DNA from: a virus
IMG/VR virus record: IMGVR_UViG_3300032304_002271
Span: 1 to 33,107 of that record
Direction: 5' to 3' (one strand)
DNA length: 33,107 nt
Numbering within the stretch: position 1 is the first letter of the stretch; the number at the start of each line of letters is the position of its first letter. The notes beneath the pieces were generated by a model. The model was not told the origin of the DNA, searched no databases, and worked only from the letters and a program-made list of their open reading frames with translations. Position numbers and translations under genes: made by a program. Shown one piece after another: positions 9,746 to 16,974 of the stretch.

Positions 9746-10164
9746 TGAAATTATGCTACAATGTACAAACTTTTGAACTAAAAGAAATAGAACAATCAGT
9801 ATTAGATGATTGGAACATTAATAACAATCCAAAATCTAGCGTTTGGGTTGCAGCCCCAGAAAAGCCTGGAGACAACTATGTTTGGAATAATGGAGAGTGG
9901 CAACAATTAACGACACCAATTCCAGAATCTATTTCCGCCAGACAGATTAGAATGTGGTTGGTTTTACACAATATTTCTTTAGAAGCAGTCAAACAAGCCA
10001 TTAATTCTATAGAAGACCCAATACAAAAACAGTTGATCAATATAGAATGGGAGTATGCCCCTTATGTAGAACGTAATCACCCATGGATAAATACATTGGG
10101 CTCAATTTTAGGATTAAATGCGACACAAATAGACGAGGCTTTCATAGAAGCATCAGTTCTTTGA
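9742..10164 (+). CDS. Putative tail-fibre-associated chaperone-like protein
   Basis: 140 residues beginning at ATGA overlapping the LamG stop. The C-terminal half reads RQIRMWLVLHNISLEAVKQA, then a helix with WEYAPYVERNHPWINTLGSILGLN and a final QIDEAFIEASVL. This W-E-x-A-x-x-(V/I)-x-R-x-x-P pattern ending in an aspartate/phenylalanine helix is common in small phage proteins encoded directly after fibre or tail genes, several annotated as fibre assembly proteins. The N-terminal half contains a short WNNGEWQQ element. Assembly of the neighbouring fibre is an inference; no enzymatic motif is present. Confidence 0.55.
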   Translation: MMKLCYNVQTFELKEIEQSVLDDWNINNNPKSSVWVAAPEKPGDNYVWNNGEWQQLTTPIPESISARQIRMWLVLHNISLEAVKQAINSIEDPIQKQLINIEWEYAPYVERNHPWINTLGSILGLNATQIDEAFIEASVL

Positions 10165-10194
10165 AAAATATCCTAAGCCCCGATATATAGACAT

Positions 10195-11223
10195 ATGCCA
10201 ATACAGACAAAAAATGGAAGATATTATCTTCTTTCAAGAAACTCCAGATTTTACATAAAACCTAGCGTGCCAACTCCGCCGCCCATCTCTGCATCACCGT
10301 CTACTGGCTGGACGGGCGACGGCAGCGAGGCCAGCAAACTTTCTGCGTCCGGTTTGACTGTTCCGGGCTTCTATAACACTGCGGTTACGCTGACTGCAAA
10401 CTCGGCTGGGTTGCTCCGAATCACGGGAGAGTGGTCTGTCTGGGCGGAGGCTGGTTCTTACATTAATTTTGATTTTTCTACCGGCGGCGACATTGTGCAA
10501 TTTGAAAATGGTCCTGTTGACCTGACTCGCACCGTATCGGCAGGAACGACGGTTGCATTTATTTTTGAGCATCCATATTCAAGTTTCACAAACGTACAGG
10601 CATGGATCATTCCGCCCGCTGCCCCACCCGCTCCGACATCGCTTGCCTCGCCGTCGCAGGGCAGCGGCAGTGTTTATCTCACATGGGCTGCACCGGCAAA
10701 CGACGGCGGCAGTGCAATCACTGACTACGTTGTGCAATACAGTTCCAATAGCGGATCAACATGGACTACGTTTTCTGACGGCACATCTACCGCGCTCAAC
10801 GCGACGGTCACAGGATTAACAAACGGCACCGCGTATCAGTTCCGAGTGGCGGCGGTCAACGCCATCGGCACCGGATCGTATTCCTCCACCACGACAGCCA
10901 CGCCAACAGCGGGCAACAGTTTCTTAGGTGCTACTGCCGGATCGGGAACAGTTTCTGACCCATATATTCTTGAAAACGTAACAGTATCAGCAACCGCATC
11001 AGTTACCATACAATGGCAACGAGTACAACTAGGTGGTTACGGCTGCGACTACGGAGAGTACGTTACGCTAGAAAGAAGAAATTCGAGTAATGCTCTTATA
11101 TCTGCAAATGACAGAAGGGACGGCGCGGCGCAAATTTCTAATCCAGTAACTTTAAATACTGGAGACAAACTTGTCTCATACACCGACTGCGCAAATGGCT
11201 ATTACAGAGTGTGGTTTGTATGA
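10195..11223 (+). CDS. Fibronectin type III domain fibre/adhesin protein
   Basis: 342 residues. Residues about 145-240 form a fibronectin type III domain: APTSLASPSQGSGSVYLTW at its start, DYVVQYSSNSGSTWTTF in the middle, and GLTNGTAYQFRVAAVNAIGTG at its end. Before it is a beta-rich region of about 110 residues (GWTGDGSEASKLSASG...). After it is a C-terminal domain with paired Cys residues (GYGCDYGEYV and YTDCANGYY). The short N-terminus (MPIQTKNGRYYLL) resembles that of the surface protein at 32254. No signal peptide is seen. FN3 domains on phage virions are thought to aid weak carbohydrate binding. Bases 10270-10915 are visibly richer in G and C than the ends of the gene, suggesting the middle was acquired as a module. 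Confidence 0.75.
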   Translation: MPIQTKNGRYYLLSRNSRFYIKPSVPTPPPISASPSTGWTGDGSEASKLSASGLTVPGFYNTAVTLTANSAGLLRITGEWSVWAEAGSYINFDFSTGGDIVQFENGPVDLTRTVSAGTTVAFIFEHPYSSFTNVQAWIIPPAAPPAPTSLASPSQGSGSVYLTWAAPANDGGSAITDYVVQYSSNSGSTWTTFSDGTSTALNATVTGLTNGTAYQFRVAAVNAIGTGSYSSTTTATPTAGNSFLGATAGSGTVSDPYILENVTVSATASVTIQWQRVQLGGYGCDYGEYVTLERRNSSNALISANDRRDGAAQISNPVTLNTGDKLVSYTDCANGYYRVWFV

Positions 11224-11600
11224 ACATACCCCCCAAAAGATATTGCGATGTGAATGGTCGTTTTTATTCTGAAGTTCCACCAAACGAAGATTTACCAATA
11301 TCCAACAATCAGTGCTGTGTCGGTTGGCTAGACCGCGAACAATACGGTGAGTCATGCACGGCTGCTATTTGGTATCCGCCGGGTGGATTCATGGATTGGC
11401 ATACGAATAGCAACAATCCCGGCAAGCGACTCTATGTGTCATGGAGCGAAACTGGCGATAGCGGAATGAAATGGTACAGGGATGGAGAAGTTATCGACGA
11501 TCCAGACAAGAAGGGTTGGAACGTTAGATTATTTGAAGTTCCCTGTTGGCACATGATCTACGCAGATTGCTGGCGGTTCAGCATTGGATGGAAGGTATGA
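11220..11600 (+). CDS. Small 2-oxoglutarate/Fe(II)-dependent oxygenase-like protein
   Basis: 126 residues counted from the ATG that overlaps the FN3 gene stop (ATGA); a GTG nine bases upstream in the same frame is less likely. The core looks like the double-stranded beta-helix of Fe(II)/2-oxoglutarate oxygenases. A first metal pair sits in GFMDWHTN (His61, Asn63 in place of the usual Asp) and a distal His111 in PCWHMIYAD. Arg119 in WRFSIGW would bind the 2-oxoglutarate carboxylate. These enzymes hydroxylate proteins, sugars or nucleic acids. The Asn at the metal site is unusual, so activity is uncertain. Being the last gene of the fibre chain suggests a fibre protein or its glycan as substrate. 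Confidence 0.6.
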   Translation: MNIPPKRYCDVNGRFYSEVPPNEDLPISNNQCCVGWLDREQYGESCTAAIWYPPGGFMDWHTNSNNPGKRLYVSWSETGDSGMKWYRDGEVIDDPDKKGWNVRLFEVPCWHMIYADCWRFSIGWKV

Positions 11601-11618
11601 AACACACCATTATTGAAC

Positions 11619-12212
11619 TCATGTCTGCGGGACGATGAGAGTGCGGCACTGATGTCGGTCGCATTGAATTATGGGAGATGATGGTCTTCTTATGGTCATA
11701 AGTATATCATCGTAGCGGTCTCGCACCTTCCTTAGGTCATATACATCTGACTTGAATCCTTCGGGGATTTGTCTCTTCAGAATATTAGTCCAATGGAAGT
11801 CTTGTATATCCTCTATCACTAATATTCCATTTGTGCTGATCTTATTCAAGTACTCTAGGATCACGAAGGACATAGATTCCAACGTGTGAGGGCCATCGTC
11901 TATGATGACGTCAAAATCCTGTCCGACGCTGTCAGAAATCTCGTATGAATAGGCATTACCCAAGATGAATTCTATGCGATCACGATCTTTTGCTTGTGGA
12001 CAGTCCTTATTATCTACGCCGATTATATGCGCGTTCTCAAAATAGTCTCTCCACATGAATAGGCTGGCACCGTTCTTTACACCTATCTCCAATAATTTAT
12101 GAGTGGAAAATCTCAAGTCCTTGAAGATATCCTCATACACTTTATCAACATAAGAGTGGAGGATGTTCTTGTCGGTCGCGTAGATGGAGCATATTTGTTT
12201 CAGCGTCAACAT
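11619..12212 (-). CDS. Class I SAM-dependent methyltransferase (sugar/natural-product type)
   Basis: 197 residues. The N-terminus has the YATDK...HSY pattern, then motif I LLEIGVKNGASLFMW (residues 40-54) and an acidic SAM-binding residue in IIGVDNKD (63-70). These are followed by DVIIDDGPHT (101-110) and NGILVIEDI. This arrangement is typical of the methyltransferase family found in O-antigen and macrolide (TylF/MycE-like) clusters. The DDGPH motif often provides metal and base functions in that group. The family normally O-methylates sugars, which suits the surrounding glycan-modifying genes. The start is the ATG at 12212, with an AGAG element upstream. It converges on the plus-strand oxygenase gene. 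Confidence 0.8.
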   Translation of the reverse strand: MLTLKQICSIYATDKNILHSYVDKVYEDIFKDLRFSTHKLLEIGVKNGASLFMWRDYFENAHIIGVDNKDCPQAKDRDRIEFILGNAYSYEISDSVGQDFDVIIDDGPHTLESMSFVILEYLNKISTNGILVIEDIQDFHWTNILKRQIPEGFKSDVYDLRKVRDRYDDILMTIRRPSSPIIQCDRHQCRTLIVPQT

Positions 12213-12333
12213 GAATAACTCTCTATATATGATTGGTTTCTGTGTTTTAACAGCAATCCCACCAAGTAAAGCCTGTGATCGTTGTTGCCGCTGGCCCCCT
12301 CCCTACGGCACTTGTCGCCATTTTGGGCATATG
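12213..12333. other. Intergenic gap, no gene seen
   Basis: 121 bp between two minus-strand genes. On the minus strand CATATATAGAGAG lies upstream of the ATG at 12212 and could be a promoter plus weak ribosome site. No hairpin terminator or small gene is convincing. Confidence 0.4.
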
Positions 12334-13569
12334 CTATTTAATCACATCAAACATGATTTTTCCAATATAATTTATCTCTCTGGTCTCGTTCTTGATTTTT
12401 TTAACCATATCCATATTGACGAGATCCTCCATGACCCACCAATCCTCAAAACTGCAATTTTCGTTTGGAGACACATCGTTCACGACCAATTTATACCCAA
12501 GGTTTGATAGAAATCTCCTGGATTTCTCTCGATAAGTGCCTGATACATCCGCATAATGGTCGTGTTCGTATGTTATGACCCTGAATTTGTATTTTTCAAA
12601 CGGTATGGCAAGCATAGCCTCAAAGGTATTCTTGGGTGGCTCTATATCAAGTTGAAGATAGTCCACTACTTCGCCAAGATCAGCAAGTATGGAATCATAA
12701 TCCATAGCCAAGGCGTCGGCACAAATCACCTTGTTGCCTCTTACTGAATATTGTTCTACCAATTCCTTTTTTAATTCTATTCCAAACCCCTTCCATCCCA
12801 ATTCCTCAAGGAGAGCCGTGTTGCTATTGTGATAGGGGTGTGCCGCCCCTATTTCTAAATACGTTCCATCTCTTTTGCCGTTTAATACGGAGAGCACAAA
12901 AAGGTCTTGGCATACTTGGGAGTAGTTTTTACCTATGCTTTCTAAGCCATCAAATTTAAATTTATAAGACTCGTATTTGCTTTTGTCATATTTAACGGAA
13001 CTTTCCGTTTCATTTCCGCTTCCTATAGAAGATATGTTTTGTTGAACGAGAGAAAAATATCGATTATTCATCACATGACGAAAATTTTCAATTAAGATTC
13101 TGAGGATTTCTCTAGACTCATTCGGCTTTCCATACCACCATGATGACACTGCCTTTTGAAACAGCAACATATATTCATGTTCATATTCGGACCCAAACAA
13201 GAGATCAGAAGGATTTTTATCAGAAAGATCAAGCCCCAAAGATGCGTACAAATAAGAATCCATCCAATTCTTCTTTCTCTCATAAAACTGACTCAGAAGG
13301 AAATATGCCTCGGGACTTTTGGGCATAGTTTTCAGTGCTGTTTTCAGAACGTTCTCGCATGTATAATCTCTATCTCCCAATGCAGAATAACAATAATAAA
13401 GTCTGATCATACATTCATATACAATTTTAGGATCTGTAGAGAATTCGGCAGCTCTTAAATAAAAGCCACAAGCAGGCGAAAGATGTTTTTGTGTTTCATA
13501 CCACCGAGCCACGCGTAAATTTTCTTGGGAGCCTAGAGGGTTTTCCAGGTATGATTCAACTTCGTTCAA
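12334..13569 (-). CDS. TPR-containing FkbM family methyltransferase
   Basis: 411 residues. It starts with TTG overlapping the upstream TGA (TTGA) and has a strong AAGGAGG ribosome site just before it. Residues about 15-175 are helical repeats of TPR type (for example SPEAYFLLSQFYERKKNWMDSYLYASLGLDL). Residues 215-400 are an FkbM-type methyltransferase: YSQVCQDLFVL, TYLEIGAAHPYHNSNTALLE (motif I, 237-256), GFGIELKKEL, and VVDYLQLDIE (301-310). FkbM enzymes usually O-methylate sugars or polyketides. TPR segments fused to glycan enzymes often bring protein partners together. Here they could dock the enzyme on a fibre or on the propeller enzyme encoded directly upstream; that is a guess. Confidence 0.8.
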   Translation of the reverse strand: MNEVESYLENPLGSQENLRVARWYETQKHLSPACGFYLRAAEFSTDPKIVYECMIRLYYCYSALGDRDYTCENVLKTALKTMPKSPEAYFLLSQFYERKKNWMDSYLYASLGLDLSDKNPSDLLFGSEYEHEYMLLFQKAVSSWWYGKPNESREILRILIENFRHVMNNRYFSLVQQNISSIGSGNETESSVKYDKSKYESYKFKFDGLESIGKNYSQVCQDLFVLSVLNGKRDGTYLEIGAAHPYHNSNTALLEELGWKGFGIELKKELVEQYSVRGNKVICADALAMDYDSILADLGEVVDYLQLDIEPPKNTFEAMLAIPFEKYKFRVITYEHDHYADVSGTYREKSRRFLSNLGYKLVVNDVSPNENCSFEDWWVMEDLVNMDMVKKIKNETREINYIGKIMFDVIK

Positions 13570-14540
13570 ATTGCCTCCTTCAAAAATAAACTCAACATTT
13601 TCTTCGGAAATGAAGCAATGAATGCAGCGTTATCTTGAAACCCAAAAGTTATAATTAAATTTTCATTTTTTTCTGCTATTCCACAACAAAATTCAATCTT
13701 ACCGCCCATAAAAGAAAAAGAATCAGACACGTCGATTAAATTAAATTTTTGATCCCACAAAACAAATCTATGGAGGTACACAGCATTTTTTCTTCCTGCT
13801 TCTGAATTAAAAAGATCAACTTCATGAACTACCGCTAGATATTTGTCACCCAAGGACAACACTTGTGATCCACCCCGAAGATCTTTTGTATGAAATGGCT
13901 TGTGATCAGAAAGAAAAACAGTATCGCAAGATCCAGTTTTCATATCGAACTTTACAACCTCGGTCGGGTTGGTCCATTTTACATATGTAAATGGTTGATC
14001 TAGAATAGGCATCCAGTTTTTTTCGCAATAACTAGTATCCGGTGGCGGAGCAGGTATTCTTTTTCTTTCAGTCTCAAAAACTTTATTTTTTCTAGAAATT
14101 TTGGAAAGTTCCATTCTGCCCTGGCCATTTGTAGTTGTGTCTCTTCTTACCCCGCTTAAATAAATTTCATTATTCCAATTAACAAGTCTTCCGTCTTCAA
14201 GACCAACAAACTCCCAAAGAGGTGTCTCATCCAGCAAAGAAGTGTCTATTGTGTTGAATTTAACCACGCCCAGTTTGTCGTCCAAGACGCAGAGTATGTT
14301 CTTAGTAAAAAGTCTTTGGTCATTTTCTCCATGAAGATAACAAAGTGGTCCCCAACTATGCTCGTACTTGCCTTGCTCACTGTGGTGGAGGACATAATTG
14401 ATGTTGCGTAAGTTTACAATAATTTCACCTTCTTTGTTCAGAACAGAAGGATTGCACAAAGAAGGGCCATTAAGATTTTGATGGGGAACAAGAAGCGGCT
14501 TGACTATTCCGCCATTTTCTAAAACTTTTCTAGCAAACAT
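13566..14540 (-). CDS. Five-bladed beta-propeller, GH130/GT108-like glycan enzyme
   Basis: 324 residues. Repeated propeller-blade motifs resemble the GH130 phosphorylases and related beta-mannosyl-processing proteins: NPSVLNKEGEIIVNLRNINY (residues 30-49), FVGLEDGRL (111-119), YCEKNWMPI, DLRGGSQVLSLGDKYLAVVHEV, and IEFCCGIAEKNENLIITFGFQD. GH130 enzymes phosphorolyse beta-mannosides, and the related GT108 group transfers mannose. Which activity applies cannot be decided, because the key acid and phosphate-binding residues vary in distant members. The FkbM gene follows with a TTGA overlap, so the two are co-translated. A role in building or trimming the same glycan is inferred. Confidence 0.65.
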   Translation of the reverse strand: MFARKVLENGGIVKPLLVPHQNLNGPSLCNPSVLNKEGEIIVNLRNINYVLHHSEQGKYEHSWGPLCYLHGENDQRLFTKNILCVLDDKLGVVKFNTIDTSLLDETPLWEFVGLEDGRLVNWNNEIYLSGVRRDTTTNGQGRMELSKISRKNKVFETERKRIPAPPPDTSYCEKNWMPILDQPFTYVKWTNPTEVVKFDMKTGSCDTVFLSDHKPFHTKDLRGGSQVLSLGDKYLAVVHEVDLFNSEAGRKNAVYLHRFVLWDQKFNLIDVSDSFSFMGGKIEFCCGIAEKNENLIITFGFQDNAAFIASFPKKMLSLFLKEAI

Positions 14541-14598
14541 ACAATAAATGAGTCAAAAAATATCTATTTTGTCAATTCAAAATGATACATATATTTAG
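14541..14598. promoter_or_regulatory. Short divergent promoter region
   Basis: 58 bp between divergent starts at 14540 (minus) and 14599 (plus), very A/T-rich. On the plus strand CATATATTTAG abuts the ATG. On the minus strand a CATTTATTG element lies just before the ATG. Neither gene has a clear ribosome site, so short-leader late transcripts are possible. Confidence 0.35.
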
Positions 14599-14979
14599 AT
14601 GCAATACGAATCAACAGGAACTATAAGAGTAGTCGGCTGCGCCGGGCTGTCCCTTAAAAAAAACTTTTTAACATTGTTTCTTGTAGGAGATCGTGCGTAC
14701 ATAAGAAAAAAAGCAAGATTGGGCGATATAGAATCTGTAGTCGTCAAGCGAATCCACAGAAAAGAACCACAATTTGTCTCAAGACAGGGCGCTCAACCAA
14801 ATATCATGTATGTTGACACATATAACAGAATATGGGAAGAAAGCGAATTGTTGTCTGAAGAGGACGCTGTGGATTTGGCGAGAATTTATTGGCAAAATAT
14901 AGAACAAGAAGGAAGAAGATTGTTTGAAGAAGATGGATGTTTTCCAATACCTCCAGAAGGATGCAGACAAACAGCGTAA
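14599..14979 (+). CDS. Hypothetical phage protein, 126 residues
   Basis: Not recognised. A beta-rich first half (TIRVVGCAGLSLKKNFLTLFLV, then RLGDIESVVVKRIHRK) is followed by YVDTYNRIWEESELLSEEDAVDLARIYW, a strand-then-helix pattern seen in other small phage proteins of unknown function. It stands alone on the plus strand between two minus-strand blocks, with its own presumed promoter. There is no Cys-Cys zinc pattern or membrane segment. The reverse-strand overlap at the same place is judged a shadow because it lacks a start signal. Confidence 0.6.
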   Translation: MQYESTGTIRVVGCAGLSLKKNFLTLFLVGDRAYIRKKARLGDIESVVVKRIHRKEPQFVSRQGAQPNIMYVDTYNRIWEESELLSEEDAVDLARIYWQNIEQEGRRLFEEDGCFPIPPEGCRQTA

Positions 14980-14997
14980 CCTAGACCGGGAGGTGGA

Positions 14998-15720
14998 TTA
15001 GCCTTCTTCTAGACTTTGAAGCGTTGCTTTTCCCCAATCGTGAGATTTATTTGCAACGTAATCTTGTGCCAGAGCAGCATCTTGACAAAGTGAAAAACTC
15101 ATTTCGCTTGTCATTTCTATATTCTTAAGTTGACAATTTGCAGTTCGCGTTTCGTTTGAATGTGGTATGCACAAGCATATTGGGGGAGGAACAAACAAAA
15201 AAAGATCATTCTGCATCCTTACTCGAAACTGATAGTTCATGTCGTCACAACCCCACCCCATGGATATACTCTCATCATATCCATTAACTGAGTAGAAGTG
15301 CTCTCGCAAAGCAGCAACTATTCCAGCGCATCCATTATTTCCATGTGCGTCTTCACTACTAAAACTCATGACAATCTTCCTTTCAGTAGAAAACGCTTCA
15401 TTAATATATTCGCAAAATCCCTCGGGAATTAAAATATCGCAATCTAAATTACATAGCACATCGCCACTAGCCATCTTGTGTGCTATGTTTTTGGCATGGG
15501 CGGCAACCCAATATCTCGGTTCAGAAGTTCTAAAAAATTTAACCACACTTTGATTTGAAAGATTTTGTTTTGCCCATTCTTTCAATCCATCTGTGCTGTT
15601 GTAGTCCAATAAGATAAACTCAACATCAGGATAAGAAGATGCATTTTGTATATTCTTGAGATACGTTTGCTCAAGATGAAAAAGCCTATTCATGCATGTG
15701 GTACAAAAAGATATTTTCAA
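14998..15720 (-). CDS. Family 2 (GT-A) glycosyltransferase
   Basis: 240 residues from a TTG that overlaps the upstream stop (TTGA). This start gives the N-terminus MKISFCTTCMNRL usual for the family; another TTG 33 bases upstream (15753) would add 11 residues and a longer overlap. The GT-A fold is shown by the nucleotide-binding start, FILLDYNSTDGLKEW, the metal-binding NLDCDIL (a DxD motif), and GYDESISMGWGCDDMNYQFR. The last resembles the acceptor-side motif of GT7C/GT27-type enzymes (gWGxDDxxxxxR). A sugar nucleotide donor is expected, but the sugar cannot be told. It is the third gene of a minus-strand unit after a sulfotransferase-like gene and a 2OG oxygenase, which suggests stepwise modification of one product. 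Confidence 0.8.
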   Translation of the reverse strand: MKISFCTTCMNRLFHLEQTYLKNIQNASSYPDVEFILLDYNSTDGLKEWAKQNLSNQSVVKFFRTSEPRYWVAAHAKNIAHKMASGDVLCNLDCDILIPEGFCEYINEAFSTERKIVMSFSSEDAHGNNGCAGIVAALREHFYSVNGYDESISMGWGCDDMNYQFRVRMQNDLFLFVPPPICLCIPHSNETRTANCQLKNIEMTSEMSFSLCQDAALAQDYVANKSHDWGKATLQSLEEG

Positions 15721-16343
15721 GACTTGAAAAACCCCACAATAGTTGCTCGACAATGGTCGCCCGCGTCGTCATCTACCCGATTAATAGAATGCCAGACGCC
15801 TGGGCGGGTGATCACAAGACGATTGGGCTTAGCAGTGATGTAAGTTCCCATTCCATGTAAAGAAAGAAATTTATCTTCTTCTTTATGATCAAGGTGTGGG
15901 GCGGGCAAACTAAAATCTGGGGGAGTTGAGGCAATCATCAATTCTCCGCCCCAAGTTGATCCCCATTCCGGGTGTATGTAAAAGATGGCCGCACCTTCGT
16001 ATCCTAGATCATTGTGCCACGATAATTTTGTGCCTCTTGGATAAAGATAAGACCTTAAAGTTAATGTTTTCCAATTTGTAATTATTTGTGGACTAGCAGC
16101 AGCAGCATTTTTCACAAGAAAAAGCATGAGATCCATATAATTATTGAATGGAGCATTTTCTGTCTCGTAGTTTTTGCTTCCAATACAGGCGCCGTCAGTA
16201 AGCCTCCAAACTTTTGACCATCCTCCTATATGCGGCATGGAATAGTCTTCTGCTTGTGCTGCTTGCCAAACAGAAAGAAATTGTTCTTGTTCCAGCACAT
16301 CATCATATACTACAAAATCAGAAGTTTCCGTGGATTTTATCAT
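15717..16343 (-). CDS. 2-oxoglutarate/Fe(II)-dependent oxygenase (prolyl-4-hydroxylase-like)
   Basis: 208 residues from the ATG that overlaps the upstream stop (ATGA) and follows an AAAGGTG ribosome site; a GTG six bases earlier is an alternative. The jelly-roll core has the metal triad of Fe(II)/2OG dioxygenases: KLSWHNDLGYEG (His110, Asp112) and PGVWHSINRV (His185). Arg199 in CRATIVGFF would bind 2-oxoglutarate. The GGELMI segment between them is typical of the prolyl-4-hydroxylase-like subfamily. Proteins of this group hydroxylate prolines, other side chains or sugars. It is coupled to a glycosyltransferase on one side and a sulfotransferase-like gene on the other. Hydroxylation could create the attachment point for sugar or sulfate. 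Confidence 0.8.
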   Translation of the reverse strand: MIKSTETSDFVVYDDVLEQEQFLSVWQAAQAEDYSMPHIGGWSKVWRLTDGACIGSKNYETENAPFNNYMDLMLFLVKNAAAASPQIITNWKTLTLRSYLYPRGTKLSWHNDLGYEGAAIFYIHPEWGSTWGGELMIASTPPDFSLPAPHLDHKEEDKFLSLHGMGTYITAKPNRLVITRPGVWHSINRVDDDAGDHCRATIVGFFKS

Positions 16344-16939
16344 GCGCACCTTTTCAAATTTATGTTGTTAAGATAGTAATAGTATCTTTCATAAGCGTCT
16401 TGAGACTCTTTTACGATGGATTCTCGAACAGAGTCAGAATAATCCGCTACGAAATCTTCATGGCTAACTTTGATGGGATCATTTAATCCCAAATATTCTT
16501 CAATTGTACTAAAAGCACGCCCACTCGCAAGATCATCCCATGAAAGAAAAAGGGCGTCCGGAGTTTTGCGAGCCATTTCACAAATCCTTCGAAGTCTAAA
16601 TCTATAATAATTTGCCGCATAAGTCTCAGAGTAGATTTTGCCCTGGGTGGATATTATTGAATTTAAAGATGGTCTGGCTGGCCTTATCACATATATAAAT
16701 TTACAGAAATTAAAGAACGATTTATGCGACATGCTGGGGTTGTAAAGAAGATGATCGCCATAAATAGCCGAGTTGTCTCTCCGCTTGTGTGGGCTAGAAA
16801 ACATCCAATTTAATGATTCTGGGCTGTCGTACCTATTTTGCGAATTATAAATAGTACATGCTGGGTTGTCATTAATTATACGAACAAGATCATCAGAACC
16901 CGATCCCAGATGACTAACTATAAAGCAGACTTTCTTCAT
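16340..16939 (-). CDS. Sulfotransferase-like P-loop protein
   Basis: 199 residues from the ATG at 16939, which gives the expected N-terminus MKKVCFIVSHLGSGSDDL. A longer frame back to 17008 would overlap the divergent portal gene and is less likely. The N-terminal FIVSHLGSGSDDLVRII matches the phosphosulfate loop of sulfotransferases, although the usual Ser/Thr after the Gly-Ser pair is replaced (GSGSDD). IYVIRPARPSLNSII (Arg86, Ser94) fits the 3'-phosphate site. The family would transfer sulfate from PAPS. It is the first gene of the minus-strand unit 16939-14998. Because the loop is atypical it could use a different nucleotide or be a distant kinase-like relative. Confidence 0.65.
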   Translation of the reverse strand: MKKVCFIVSHLGSGSDDLVRIINDNPACTIYNSQNRYDSPESLNWMFSSPHKRRDNSAIYGDHLLYNPSMSHKSFFNFCKFIYVIRPARPSLNSIISTQGKIYSETYAANYYRFRLRRICEMARKTPDALFLSWDDLASGRAFSTIEEYLGLNDPIKVSHEDFVADYSDSVRESIVKESQDAYERYYYYLNNINLKRCA

Positions 16940-16974
16940 AACACTATTATAAGAGTAAAGAAAAGCGAGGTCAG

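Noticed and set aside
12184-12507. Plus-strand frame of 107 codons
   Set aside because: Most of it lies antisense to the FkbM gene, with no start signal and a Cys/Pro-rich composition unlike phage proteins here.
14545-14580. TTGACA-type sigma-70 promoter on the minus strand before 14540
   Set aside because: A -35-like TTGACA is present but there is no -10 box at proper spacing.
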